Under the pieces are notes generated by a model that made no database searches, was not told the origin of the DNA, and saw only the letters and a list, made by a program, of their open reading frames with translations. A stretch of 64,000 nt of DNA from Tateyamaria sp. ANG-S1 (GTDB taxonomy: Bacteria > Pseudomonadota > Alphaproteobacteria > Rhodobacterales > Rhodobacteraceae): assembly GCF_000814025.1 (NCBI RefSeq), contig NZ_JWLL01000005.1, forward strand, positions 667,501 through 731,500, read 5' to 3'. Position 1 is the first letter of the stretch; each line of letters starts with the position of its first letter. Both the position numbers and the translations under genes were made by a program. Below, piece after piece: positions 21,726 through 29,851 of the stretch.

Positions 21726-23111
21726 TCATCTTGCTTGTTCGGGACGTGTTTTTACCTCTGCCCCTGCAACCCATACCTTTGAAATGGCGGCTGCAGTCGC
21801 ATTCAAAACCAGTTTTTCGAATATGTCTTGCATCGTATCTGTGTCGGATCTGCGGAAGCCAGACGTAGCACCACCTGACTGAATGGCGATTGCGTCAAAC
21901 TGCGCGCCTGGCTCAAAGGCGCCGACCGGCAATGATGCAGCGTTTGCGCCGCCTTTTGTCGCCAGCCAGAACACTTCTGTGGTTGTCAGCGGTGCTTCAC
22001 CTGTCCCACGTGCCTTTGCGGTGACAGAGGGCTCCGTTCCGGAGCAGGCACATCGTGACGCCATCAACGCATAGCGGGCGGCATCAAACAGCGATGGGCT
22101 GAAGCCGCCTGAGATATCCGTGCCAAGCCCCACCTTCACGCCGTGATCAAGGGCGCGGCGAACAGGCAGGACGGCGTTGGCGAAATAGGCGTTGGACAAA
22201 GGGCAATGCGCGATCGACGCGCCCGCGTGTGCAAGATGGGTCATGTCGGATGAGGTGACGAAATTCGAATGCGCGAGGATCGTCTTGTCCGTAAGCAGAC
22301 CAAAATCCTTCAAGGCTTCGGCATCTGTCTTGCCCAGCCTGTTTCGAACATACTCCACTTCCCAATCGCTCTCGGCGCAGTGGGTTTGCACACGCGCGCC
22401 CGTTTCCGCAGCGAGTGCGCCCAAACCATGCAACAGATCGTCCGTGCAGCTTGGCACAAATCGTGGGGTGATCGCGGCATGCACGAGTGGCACCTTGCCA
22501 TTCTGGCCGTCCTGCAATGCAGCCACAGCGTCGATGAATGCACGTGTCTGCGCAATGGCGTCTTCGGCTGAGGGATCGCGATAGTAGTCCGGGCACGTGT
22601 CTGGATCATCCATCGCCACCTTGCCGATCACCGCCCGCTGTCCATGTCGCAGGCAAGCCTCTGCCAGGATGATGTTTGCCTTCAGATCGACCGAGCCGAA
22701 ATAGACCGCTGTCGTTGTGCCATGCGCCAGAAGAGTTGCGACGAGGTCGTCATAAACCTCAAACGCATAAGCGTGGTCGGCGAATTTGGCCTCAAGCGGA
22801 AACGTGTATTTCAAAAGCCAGTCTTCAAGTGGCGCATCCAGCGCCTTTCCCAGCTGCGGCCATTGAGGTGCATGAATATGTAAATCCACAAGGCCCGGAA
22901 TGAGATAGCTGTCCTCGGGTAGTGTGAAGAGACTGCCGTTTGCTTCGGCGCGCGCCAGGATGCTCTCATGATCCGTGTCTCCCGGCGTGGTGACCGATTG
23001 GATGGTTCCGGCAGCATCAATCGCGATGGCGCAGTCGCGTAGCGGCCTCATCTTGTTCCGATTTGGTGTGTGAAACGCCGTACCAGCAATGACGCGCGTC
23101 ATATTTTCCAT
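21726..23111 (-). CDS. guaD: Guanine deaminase
   Basis: 461 aa from the ATG at 23111, six bases after GAGG. The frame stays open far upstream, but that extension crosses the control region and the gntR start. It is an amidohydrolase-superfamily enzyme that converts guanine to xanthine and ammonia. Zinc-site motifs are PGLVDLHIHAPQW (about residues 66-78), HCAES, LAHSNF and GLGTDISGGFSPS, all typical of guanine deaminase. It is divergent from the gntR/sulfatase/ABC/nucleoside hydrolase operon, so the same regulator may control both. Other cyclic-amide substrates are possible, but the family motifs favour guanine. Confidence 0.9.
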   Translation of the reverse strand: MENMTRVIAGTAFHTPNRNKMRPLRDCAIAIDAAGTIQSVTTPGDTDHESILARAEANGSLFTLPEDSYLIPGLVDLHIHAPQWPQLGKALDAPLEDWLLKYTFPLEAKFADHAYAFEVYDDLVATLLAHGTTTAVYFGSVDLKANIILAEACLRHGQRAVIGKVAMDDPDTCPDYYRDPSAEDAIAQTRAFIDAVAALQDGQNGKVPLVHAAITPRFVPSCTDDLLHGLGALAAETGARVQTHCAESDWEVEYVRNRLGKTDAEALKDFGLLTDKTILAHSNFVTSSDMTHLAHAGASIAHCPLSNAYFANAVLPVRRALDHGVKVGLGTDISGGFSPSLFDAARYALMASRCACSGTEPSVTAKARGTGEAPLTTTEVFWLATKGGANAASLPVGAFEPGAQFDAIAIQSGGATSGFRRSDTDTMQDIFEKLVLNATAAAISKVWVAGAEVKTRPEQAR

Positions 23112-23194
23112 CTCGATCCTCTTTGCCTTTGCCGATAGCATGGCTGTTTCGCTGCATTTTTGAGCAGGCCCGCAAGACATCATTGGAAAAAACG

Positions 23195-23267
23195 GTGACT
23201 CTGGCGGAAATATAGTTACCTTAGAAAAAATAGGTTGGACCTCCAACTTAAATTTGTGACTCTGGCG
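23195..23267. promoter_or_regulatory. guaD-gntR control region: palindrome inside a direct repeat
   Basis: A perfect 12-bp direct repeat, GTGACTCTGGCG, occurs at 23195-23206 and 23256-23267. Between the copies lies a perfect inverted repeat, GTTGGA-CC-TCCAAC (23234-23247). The region also has the AT-rich TTAGAAAAAATAGG stretch (23221-23234), a likely promoter. GntR/HutC-type regulators bind short palindromes near their own genes, so this is the probable operator of the divergent pair. Confidence 0.6.
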
Positions 23268-23276
23268 ACATGGTGA

Positions 23277-24011
23277 ATGATGCTGAAACAACTTCCAACA
23301 GTTGAGCGTCTGAGAGAGGCGGTTCTCGCGGCGGCGGTCGAGCGTAAGTTGACCGCAGGCGACCGCATGCCGAGCGAAGGCAAGTTGGCCGAGCAGTTCG
23401 GGGTGAGCCGCAACACTGTGCGCGAAGCGATGATTCAGTTGGAAAGCGAAGGCATTGTTGCGCGGTGCCATGGGGTGGGCACGATCCTTCGGCGTACGCC
23501 TGGCAGCCATCTGCGGTCCGGTTCTATACCAGAAGTCATTAAGAGCCAGGGGCAGACGCCCGGGGTTGAACAAATCTCGATGGCTCAGGACATTGTGGAT
23601 GCGGATATTAGCGCCCGTTTTCGTATGGCTAAAGACGAAAAGCTTGTGCGTCTCGAACGGGTCCTGACGGCTGACAAACGCCCGGTTGCCTTCATCGTGG
23701 ATTACCTGCCGCAAGATCGCGTGCGCGGATGGGACATTGATTGGTCCACTTTTGACGGCAACCTCATTCGCGTTTTGTCCGATCACACAGGTTCGCAGAG
23801 GTTTTTACAAAACGCATCTATGTCAGCGGTTGTTGCGGATGACAGCATCGCGGAAAAGCTGAAATGCGAGATTGGTACCGCTCTGGTGAAAACATCGTCT
23901 GACATGTTTTCCGAAAAGGTCGAACTGCTCGCAGTTACGCATCTTCTTATCGTACCCGACACGATCCCGATCGAGTTTGCCGGGACCATCTACGCATTGA
24001 GCGGATCGTGA
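23277..24011 (+). CDS. GntR-family regulator, HutC/UTRA type
   Basis: 244 aa. Residues 1-75 are a GntR winged helix: RLREAVLAAAVERKLTAGDR, then LAEQFGVSRNTVREAMIQLE, the recognition helix. The remaining 165 residues form a UTRA-like ligand domain (RLERVLTADKRPVAFIVDYL..). It probably represses the operon and perhaps guaD until its ligand, likely an imported nucleobase derivative, is present. It is the first gene of the operon and its stop overlaps the sulfatase GTG start (GTGA). Confidence 0.9.
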   Translation: MMLKQLPTVERLREAVLAAAVERKLTAGDRMPSEGKLAEQFGVSRNTVREAMIQLESEGIVARCHGVGTILRRTPGSHLRSGSIPEVIKSQGQTPGVEQISMAQDIVDADISARFRMAKDEKLVRLERVLTADKRPVAFIVDYLPQDRVRGWDIDWSTFDGNLIRVLSDHTGSQRFLQNASMSAVVADDSIAEKLKCEIGTALVKTSSDMFSEKVELLAVTHLLIVPDTIPIEFAGTIYALSGS

Positions 24012-25351
24012 GTAAGCCGCCCAATATCCTTGTCGTGTTCAACGACGATCATGGTCAGTGGGCCTTGCCTGCTTATGGCAATTCGGAGCTACATACGCCG
24101 TCCGTATCAGCACTGGCTGCCAATGGCGCGGTGTTTGAAAATGCCTTCACCCCGGTTCCGGTGTGCTCTCCCGCGCGGGCGAGTTTCATGACAGGGCTGT
24201 TGCCGACCCAGCATGGTTTGCACGACTACCTGAACTCGGCGGACCAGTTTAACGGTCGGTCGTGGGTGCAGGATATCGCCACACTGCCCAGGATGCTGCA
24301 TGACGCGGGCTACCATACCGGTCTGTCAGGCAAGTGGCACATTGGGCGCGACTACGATCCCCAGCCGGGTTTCGACGATTGGTTTGCGCTGGCGGGCGAC
24401 TATCCGATCTATCACCGCGCCGCGAACCGGTTCTGTGACAACGGCCATCTGCATGCGCCCGAAGGGTATCTGACCCAACTCATCGCTGATCGCACGGTGT
24501 CGTTCTTGCGTGATCGCCCGAAAGACCAGCCTTTCTTTCATTTTACAGGATTCTACGCGACCCACTCGCCCTGGGAAGACCAGCCCGAAAGACTGGTTGC
24601 GCAATATGCCGACGCACACTTCGCGGACATCCCAAGCGCAGAGCGCGTTTTTGACGGCGACATCCTGAACATCGAACTGCCACGGGACGATGCCGCGGCC
24701 CGTCGGCGGGCCAAGATGCAATACTATGCCGCCGTCACGGCGATTGACGAAGGGGTCGGGCGTATTCTGGATCAGCTGACCGCGTCGGGAGAGCTGGAAA
24801 ATACCCTGATCGTCTTCACCTCTGACCATGGGCTGTGTCTGGATCATCACGGGATTTGGGGCAAAGGGAACGCGACCAGCCCACAAAACATGATCGAGGA
24901 AAGCATGCGCATTCCCATGATCCTGTCTGGGCCGGGCGTGCCGAAAGGTGCGCGCCCCACGGCATTTGCCGATCACCTTGATCTGTTTCAGACGCTGGCC
25001 GTTGCCTCGGGTGTAGAGCCCACTGGCGGCCCCTTTGCAGGGCAGTCGCTTTGGCCTGTTCTGGCTGACGATGCCCCGGATTGGCGCGATGCCCAATACG
25101 GGGAATACGGCACCGCACGCATGATCCGCACTGCAACGCACAAGCTGATTGCCCGCTTTGACAACAGACGCGACACCCTGTTCGCCCTGCAAGACGGAGA
25201 GGCGCGCAACATCATCGATGACGCCCCAGACCTCGCAGCCGAGTTGAGATCCAGATTGTCCGCGCACTTCGCACAATTCGAAGACCAACCACCAAAAGCC
25301 GAAGAATTCTTCGGTGAACCAAGATTCAACCCGGTTGAGGCTTGGCGATAA
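24008..25351 (+). CDS. Cytoplasmic type I sulfatase
   Basis: 447 aa from a GTG overlapping the gntR stop. It is an alkaline-phosphatase-superfamily sulfatase. The metal residues are in VVFNDDHGQ (D13, D14), and CSPARAS at 53-59 is the signature whose Cys53 must be converted to formylglycine. SGKWHIG and FTSDHG supply further active-site residues. No signal peptide is present, so it should act inside the cell, on imported material. It is translationally coupled to the regulator and precedes the transporter genes. Phosphonate or phosphodiester hydrolases of the same fold are an alternative, but the CxPxR motif favours sulfate esters. Substrate unknown. Confidence 0.88.
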   Translation: MSKPPNILVVFNDDHGQWALPAYGNSELHTPSVSALAANGAVFENAFTPVPVCSPARASFMTGLLPTQHGLHDYLNSADQFNGRSWVQDIATLPRMLHDAGYHTGLSGKWHIGRDYDPQPGFDDWFALAGDYPIYHRAANRFCDNGHLHAPEGYLTQLIADRTVSFLRDRPKDQPFFHFTGFYATHSPWEDQPERLVAQYADAHFADIPSAERVFDGDILNIELPRDDAAARRRAKMQYYAAVTAIDEGVGRILDQLTASGELENTLIVFTSDHGLCLDHHGIWGKGNATSPQNMIEESMRIPMILSGPGVPKGARPTAFADHLDLFQTLAVASGVEPTGGPFAGQSLWPVLADDAPDWRDAQYGEYGTARMIRTATHKLIARFDNRRDTLFALQDGEARNIIDDAPDLAAELRSRLSAHFAQFEDQPPKAEEFFGEPRFNPVEAWR

Positions 25352-25375
25352 CAAAACCAACAAGGAGTATTTGAC

Positions 25376-26437
25376 ATGAAACGCACACTTGCTCTGCTGG
25401 CGACAACAGCCTTCGCAGGCCCGGCCTTGGCCGCACCCGAGATGACGTATGAAGAGGCACTGGCCTGCGTCGAACGGGTTGTTCCGGCCCAAAACTACGT
25501 CACCAACGATCTGCTGCCATCCGATGCGGACCTTGCCGATATTACGCCCATGGCGGAAACGGTGACCCTGCGTGTTGGCCTGTCTTGGGTGCTCGACGAT
25601 GGGCAATCCCACTTCTACAACGCGATCGAACAAGGGTTCTTTGCCGACGAAGGTATTGAGGTTGAGTTGGTGCCGGGTGGTCCTGGCAAAAACCATATCC
25701 AAACACTTGGTGGCGGGGTCGTGGATGTGGCTGTTGCCTCTGCTGGGTCTTACCTGCCTCGCGCGATCACGTCTCCGACACCGATTGAAGGGATCACTTC
25801 GGTTGGCTCTGTGCTCAAAGGCGGTCCAGCAGCCTTTCTGACAATTGATGAAGAGCTGATTGGCAAGGAATTGACGCCACAGGACCTCAAAGGTCGGACC
25901 GTGGCTGGTGGACCCTTCCTCGAACATATGCCCATCCTTCTGGATAAGGCCGGTATGGAAGAAGGCGATGTGACGATCATCAAAGCCGGCTTCACGCCCG
26001 ATGCATTGTTTGCCGGAACAGCCGACTTTTACTTTGGTTGGATTTTCAACCAGACCCGCGCGATTTCGGCGCAAGGGTACGAGTGGAATGCGCTCATGTG
26101 GGGTCCGCATGGGTTTGAGGATTTTCCAGATTCCATCGTGATGATGAAAGACACGATTGCCGAGAACCCCGAAGTGGGTGAGCGTTTCATGCGGGCGGTG
26201 CATCGCGGCATCGATTTCATGCTGGAAAACCCAGAGGTGTCAGCAGAAGCCGTTCTGAAATATGCCACCGACGCCAAACACCTGACCAAAGAACTGGTGT
26301 TGCAACGCTATGAACAGCAGGCCCCGTTGGTGACAAAAGGCGATCTGCGTCTGTTGGAAACGGATTTCTCTGCATGGAATGAAAATACCGCGACCTTGCT
26401 GCAATACGGCTTCATGCCAACAGTCGACTGCAGCTAA
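25376..26437 (+). CDS. NMT1/THI5-like ABC transporter substrate-binding protein
   Basis: 353 aa with a clear signal peptide (MKRTLALLATTAFAGPALAAPE), no lipobox, and AAGGAGT upstream. The mature protein reads as an SsuA/ThiY-like fold: TLRVGLSWVLDDGQSHFYNA, EQGFFADEGIEVELVPGGPG and GGGVVDVAVAS are the characteristic blocks. Family members bind pyrimidines such as HMP, alkanesulfonates, nitrate and aromatic rings. Cysteines near both ends (CVERV and VDCS) may form a disulfide. It delivers the ligand to the permease encoded two genes downstream. Confidence 0.9.
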   Translation: MKRTLALLATTAFAGPALAAPEMTYEEALACVERVVPAQNYVTNDLLPSDADLADITPMAETVTLRVGLSWVLDDGQSHFYNAIEQGFFADEGIEVELVPGGPGKNHIQTLGGGVVDVAVASAGSYLPRAITSPTPIEGITSVGSVLKGGPAAFLTIDEELIGKELTPQDLKGRTVAGGPFLEHMPILLDKAGMEEGDVTIIKAGFTPDALFAGTADFYFGWIFNQTRAISAQGYEWNALMWGPHGFEDFPDSIVMMKDTIAENPEVGERFMRAVHRGIDFMLENPEVSAEAVLKYATDAKHLTKELVLQRYEQQAPLVTKGDLRLLETDFSAWNENTATLLQYGFMPTVDCS

Positions 26438-26441
26438 CGAC

Positions 26442-27194
26442 ATGTCACCGGCCATTCAGCTCCGCCAGCTTTCCAAGTCTTTTGGAGAGATTGATGCACT
26501 CAAGGACATCGATCTGGACATTCAGGAGGGCGAGTTCATCGCCCTGATTGGGCCATCAGGTTGCGGCAAGACTACGTTGCTGCGTCATGTCCTGTCGCTA
26601 GAAACCGCAAGTGCGGGCGAAATACTGGTCGGTGGCGACACGCCGGAACGTGTGCGGCGCGAAAACAAGCTGGGCATCGTGTTCCAGCGCGCTGCACTTG
26701 TCCCATCCTGCACGTCTTTGCAAAACGTTCAGATGACCCTTGATATTACCGGGGTCGAAACACCGCTGACCCCGGCTGGCCTACTTGATGAGTTCGGCCT
26801 TGGCGCGTTCAAGGATCATTATCCGCATCAGTTGTCAGGCGGGATGCAACAACGGGTCAACATCGCGGCAGCGATGGTTCACAACCCGCCGTTCCTGATG
26901 ATGGATGAACCTTTTGGCGCTTTGGATGAAATGACGCGCGAGTTCATGTGTGAATTTCTGGGTGGGGTCCTGCTCGACAACCCCAAAACCACGGTGCTTG
27001 TCACCCATTCCATTGATGAGGCTGTGATGCTTGCGGACCGCATTGTCATCCTTGCCCCGCGTCCGGGCCGGATCAGCGCCATCGTCGACGTTGATTTTCC
27101 ACGCCCCCGTCGCAGAGATCTGAAAACCCAAAGCGCATTTGGTGAGAAAGTTCTTGAGGTCCGGCGCCTGCTTTATGAGGTCGAAGAGGCATGA
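26442..27194 (+). CDS. ABC transporter ATP-binding protein (SsuB/ThiZ class)
   Basis: 250 aa from the ATG at 26442, four bases after the binding-protein stop. Walker A is GPSGCGKTT, the signature is LSGGMQQRV, Walker B is FLMMDEPFGALD and the switch His is in LVTHSIDEAV. It powers the importer from the cytoplasmic face. The length and the APRPGRISAIVDVDFPRPR tail match the nitrate/sulfonate/taurine/pyrimidine importer class. It overlaps the permease gene by four bases. Confidence 0.93.
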   Translation: MSPAIQLRQLSKSFGEIDALKDIDLDIQEGEFIALIGPSGCGKTTLLRHVLSLETASAGEILVGGDTPERVRRENKLGIVFQRAALVPSCTSLQNVQMTLDITGVETPLTPAGLLDEFGLGAFKDHYPHQLSGGMQQRVNIAAAMVHNPPFLMMDEPFGALDEMTREFMCEFLGGVLLDNPKTTVLVTHSIDEAVMLADRIVILAPRPGRISAIVDVDFPRPRRRDLKTQSAFGEKVLEVRRLLYEVEEA

Positions 27195-27943
27195 CAAACG
27201 TATCACGCGAACGCTTGGGCTATGTGTTCATGATCGTGTCAGTCCCGATCATTTGGCAATTGGCTGTCACACTCTCCGGGCTTCAGCCATTTATCCTGCC
27301 CGGACCGGGAATTGTGTTCAAAACACTTGGCAATGAATGGTCCAACTTTCTGTACCACACCGGCGTTACGATGTACGGCGCGATGGTTGGATACGCCTTT
27401 GCAAACCTTTTTGCGATTTCCATCGCGGTTCTGTTTGTCTATCTGCCGTCGGTTCAGACGTTCCTGATGCCTTGGTTTATCGTGATCAAGAACATCCCGT
27501 TTGTCGTGATTGCCCCCATTCTGGTCATCACCCTGGGCACAACAAACATGCCCAAGTTCATCGTGGTGTTTCTGGTGACCTTCTTTCCAGTCTTGGCAAA
27601 CGTGGTGGCTGGGTTACGGGCGGCGGATCAGGTTTTGCTCGATCGCATGCATGTGCTGAACGCAACGCGCTGGCAGATATTCTGGAAAGTTCGCTGGCCG
27701 TCAGCCATCCCCTACTACATGGCGGCCCACGAGGTTGCCTTCACCGGATCCATCATCGCAGCCATCGTGGCCGAGTTCTTTTTCTCCCGCACTGGTCTTG
27801 GCTACCTGATCGTCACGGCGATGGAGAGTTACCGCGCAGATATCCTGTACGGCGTGACCCTGATCGCGGCTGTGCTTGGCCTTAGCAACTATCTGCTTGT
27901 CGTTTGGCTCCGCAAACGTCTTTTGAGGTGGCAGGATGCCTAA
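27191..27943 (+). CDS. ABC transporter permease (SsuC/ThiX class)
   Basis: 250 aa with about six membrane spans. Its ATG overlaps the ATPase stop (ATGA). The EAA-like cytoplasmic loop is seen in LRAADQVLLDRMHVLNATRW, followed by FWKVRWPSAIPYY, which contacts the ATPase. It presumably forms a homodimer. It overlaps the nucleoside hydrolase gene by eight bases. Confidence 0.92.
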   Translation: MTNVSRERLGYVFMIVSVPIIWQLAVTLSGLQPFILPGPGIVFKTLGNEWSNFLYHTGVTMYGAMVGYAFANLFAISIAVLFVYLPSVQTFLMPWFIVIKNIPFVVIAPILVITLGTTNMPKFIVVFLVTFFPVLANVVAGLRAADQVLLDRMHVLNATRWQIFWKVRWPSAIPYYMAAHEVAFTGSIIAAIVAEFFFSRTGLGYLIVTAMESYRADILYGVTLIAAVLGLSNYLLVVWLRKRLLRWQDA

Positions 27944-28850
27944 GCCAACAAAGATGATCATCGACACCGACCCTGGTGTCGATGATGCGATGGCAATCCT
28001 CTACGCGGCGCATGACACGTCCATCGAATTGCTTGGGTTGACGACCGTGTTCGGAAATGTGCCCGTGGAGAAGGCGACACGGAACGCACTTCGGCTGTGC
28101 GATTTGGCCGACCTTGAGATCCCGGTGGCAGAAGGCGCTGCAAAGCCAAGCGTTTTTGCGCCGCTTGATCCGGCAGAAGCCGCAAGGATCCATGGAGCTG
28201 AAGGGTTTGGGCCCGTGCCACCCGAAACACCACAACGCACGCCCACTGAAGAAGACGCAGCTGACTTCATGGCCAGCATGGCCCGGCGTTATCCCGGCGA
28301 AGTGACGCTTTGCGCAATTGGGCCGATCACGAATGTAGCAGAGGCCTTGCGCAGACATGCCGACTTTGTCGACAATATCGCGAAGATCATATTCATGGGC
28401 GGCGCGGCGTACGTACCGGGCAATGTAACGCCATATGCAGAGGCAAACACCTATCAGGACCCACATGCGCTTGCAGAGGTACTGGCGTCAGGTGTTCCAA
28501 CACTTATGGTCGGCTTGGACGTCACGATGCAAACCACCGGTAGCCGGGATGATTTTGCAGAACTTGCACGACGTCACCCTGATCATGGCGGATTTCTCGA
28601 AAGAGCATCGGACGCATATATTGGGATATACGAGGCACGAGGCCTCACGGGCTGCGGCTTGCATGATCCGGCAGCTGTCATCGCTTGCGTGAAACCAGAT
28701 CTGTTTGAAATTACGCAAGAACCCCTTTCTGTGGTTCTCGACGGAGAGCAGGTTGGTCGTACGTTACCCGGTCACGGCAGCGAGGCACAGATTTGCCGGG
28801 GGGTCGATGCACCAAAGCTGAAAAAGCGGTTCTTTTCCATGTTTGGATAA
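27936..28850 (+). CDS. Nucleoside hydrolase (IUNH family)
   Basis: 304 aa. The N-terminal DTDPGVDDA (residues about 10-18) holds the calcium-binding aspartates that define the family. Other expected blocks are TTVFGNV, MGGAAYVPGN, AEANTYQDPHA and GLHDPAAV, with the Asp that completes the metal site. It hydrolyses the N-glycosidic bond of (deoxy)ribonucleosides, freeing the base. As the last gene of the operon, it links the importer to base salvage: a purine base released here could be deaminated by the divergent guaD product. Base specificity is not readable. Confidence 0.92.
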   Translation: MPKPTKMIIDTDPGVDDAMAILYAAHDTSIELLGLTTVFGNVPVEKATRNALRLCDLADLEIPVAEGAAKPSVFAPLDPAEAARIHGAEGFGPVPPETPQRTPTEEDAADFMASMARRYPGEVTLCAIGPITNVAEALRRHADFVDNIAKIIFMGGAAYVPGNVTPYAEANTYQDPHALAEVLASGVPTLMVGLDVTMQTTGSRDDFAELARRHPDHGGFLERASDAYIGIYEARGLTGCGLHDPAAVIACVKPDLFEITQEPLSVVLDGEQVGRTLPGHGSEAQICRGVDAPKLKKRFFSMFG

Positions 28851-29158
28851 GGGCGGCTTATCGCATGCACGTTTTGGCGGCCTTGAGTGTGCCCCACTGT
28901 TGAGAGTGTCGCAATTGTCAGTAAATTCTGCGACAGGACCAGTCGCAGATCTCGGGGGCGAAACGCTTGCATCTCTAAGGTTCAAGCCGTTAGCAGCGAA
29001 AGACCAGGTCTTGTTCGGGACTGGTTGGCACAAGTGAGCGCCTCCTTCGGTGAATCGCGGCAAGAGCCCAGAGCGACGGATGCTGCACGTCGCCCAGGGG
29101 TCTGCTATTTTTCGGTGTTAGAAAAGAGTTGCAGAGATGACCTCGACTGGAGAGAAGT
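28851..29158. other. 308-bp gap with dispersed-repeat copy 2
   Basis: No supported gene. It holds the second copy of the 24-bp dispersed element (29064-29087) and short, unconvincing frames. No clear terminator for the upstream operon is seen. A purine-rich GGAGAGAAG (29148-29156) just before the next gene acts as its ribosome site. Confidence 0.4.
29064..29087. repeat. Dispersed 24-bp element, copy 2
   Basis: Begins GAGCCCAGAG and ends CGGATGCTGCA, matching the copy at 21066-21089 at 21 of 24 positions in the same orientation. Confidence 0.45.
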
Positions 29159-29713
29159 TTGGCTAGAAAAGATTGGTCTAATGCCGGACACCGGCTAGCC
29201 GATGATCCCAGCTACAAAGAGCTATGCGAGATCCAAACGCGGCTCAAAAACGGTGAACTAGATCAACTCGAATTTGCGTCGCAGGTGGTGGATGGCTTTC
29301 CACTCGAAAGAGACAGCTGTTACGGATCACCTTGGATCGTGCATGCGGTATCAAGTGGGTCACTGCAATCCGTCAAATGGATGATCGAAAAGGGTGTTAA
29401 TCTGCAGCCTATTTGCACTGATGGTTACCCTCCAGTGATACGTTGCATAGAAGTTGAAGGACCGGAAAAGTATCAAATACTGAGCCTGTTGATCGACGCT
29501 GGTGCAGATATCAATGAACGCGGGATAAACGGCTGGACACCTTTACACGTCGCAGCGGTTAGAGACGATGAAGCGTCCATGCGTATACTGCTGGAGGGGG
29601 GTGCAGACCGGACCATCACAACCAAAATCGACGATGATGCAACCGCAGAGGAAGAAGCTCGTAACCTTGGCCACAGGAAATCTGCTGATTTCATTGCTGG
29701 TTTTGGTTCCTGA
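29159..29713 (+). CDS. Ankyrin-repeat protein
   Basis: 184 aa from a TTG start directly after the purine-rich GGAGAGAAG. Two to three ankyrin repeats are visible: GSPWIVHAVSSGSLQSVKWM, then LLIDAGADINERGINGWTPL, HVAAVRDDEASMRILLEGGA. Such proteins bind other proteins; the partner is unknown. No signal peptide. Base composition is lower in GC than the neighbours, and the gene sits between a repeat remnant and a terminator, so it may be a recent arrival. Confidence 0.75.
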   Translation: MARKDWSNAGHRLADDPSYKELCEIQTRLKNGELDQLEFASQVVDGFPLERDSCYGSPWIVHAVSSGSLQSVKWMIEKGVNLQPICTDGYPPVIRCIEVEGPEKYQILSLLIDAGADINERGINGWTPLHVAAVRDDEASMRILLEGGADRTITTKIDDDATAEEEARNLGHRKSADFIAGFGS

Positions 29714-29793
29714 CTCAAAGCACTCATTGCGTCGGACTCAACAGAATTCAGCTTTGTTCGCTCTAAGGTCATTGATCGGTCGCACACCAAACC

Positions 29794-29828
29794 TATCCGC
29801 CCGCGCTGTGCGAGGCGGATAAGTTTTT
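29794..29828. terminator. Terminator between ankyrin gene and trpS
   Basis: TATCCGCC pairs with GGCGGATA around a 12-base loop and runs into AGTTTTTT. It follows the ankyrin gene on the plus strand and could also serve convergent trpS. Confidence 0.75.
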
Positions 29829-29851
29829 TCATCTGCGGGCCTGCAAATCGT

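Noticed and set aside
23112-23786. N-terminal extension of guaD across the gntR start
   Set aside because: The frame is open, but the extension crosses the control region and most of the gntR coding sequence. The ATG at 23111 has a good ribosome site and gives the family length.
24326-26203. 625-codon frame antisense to the sulfatase and binding-protein genes
   Set aside because: Crosses two well-supported genes on the other strand and shows no domain or ribosome site.
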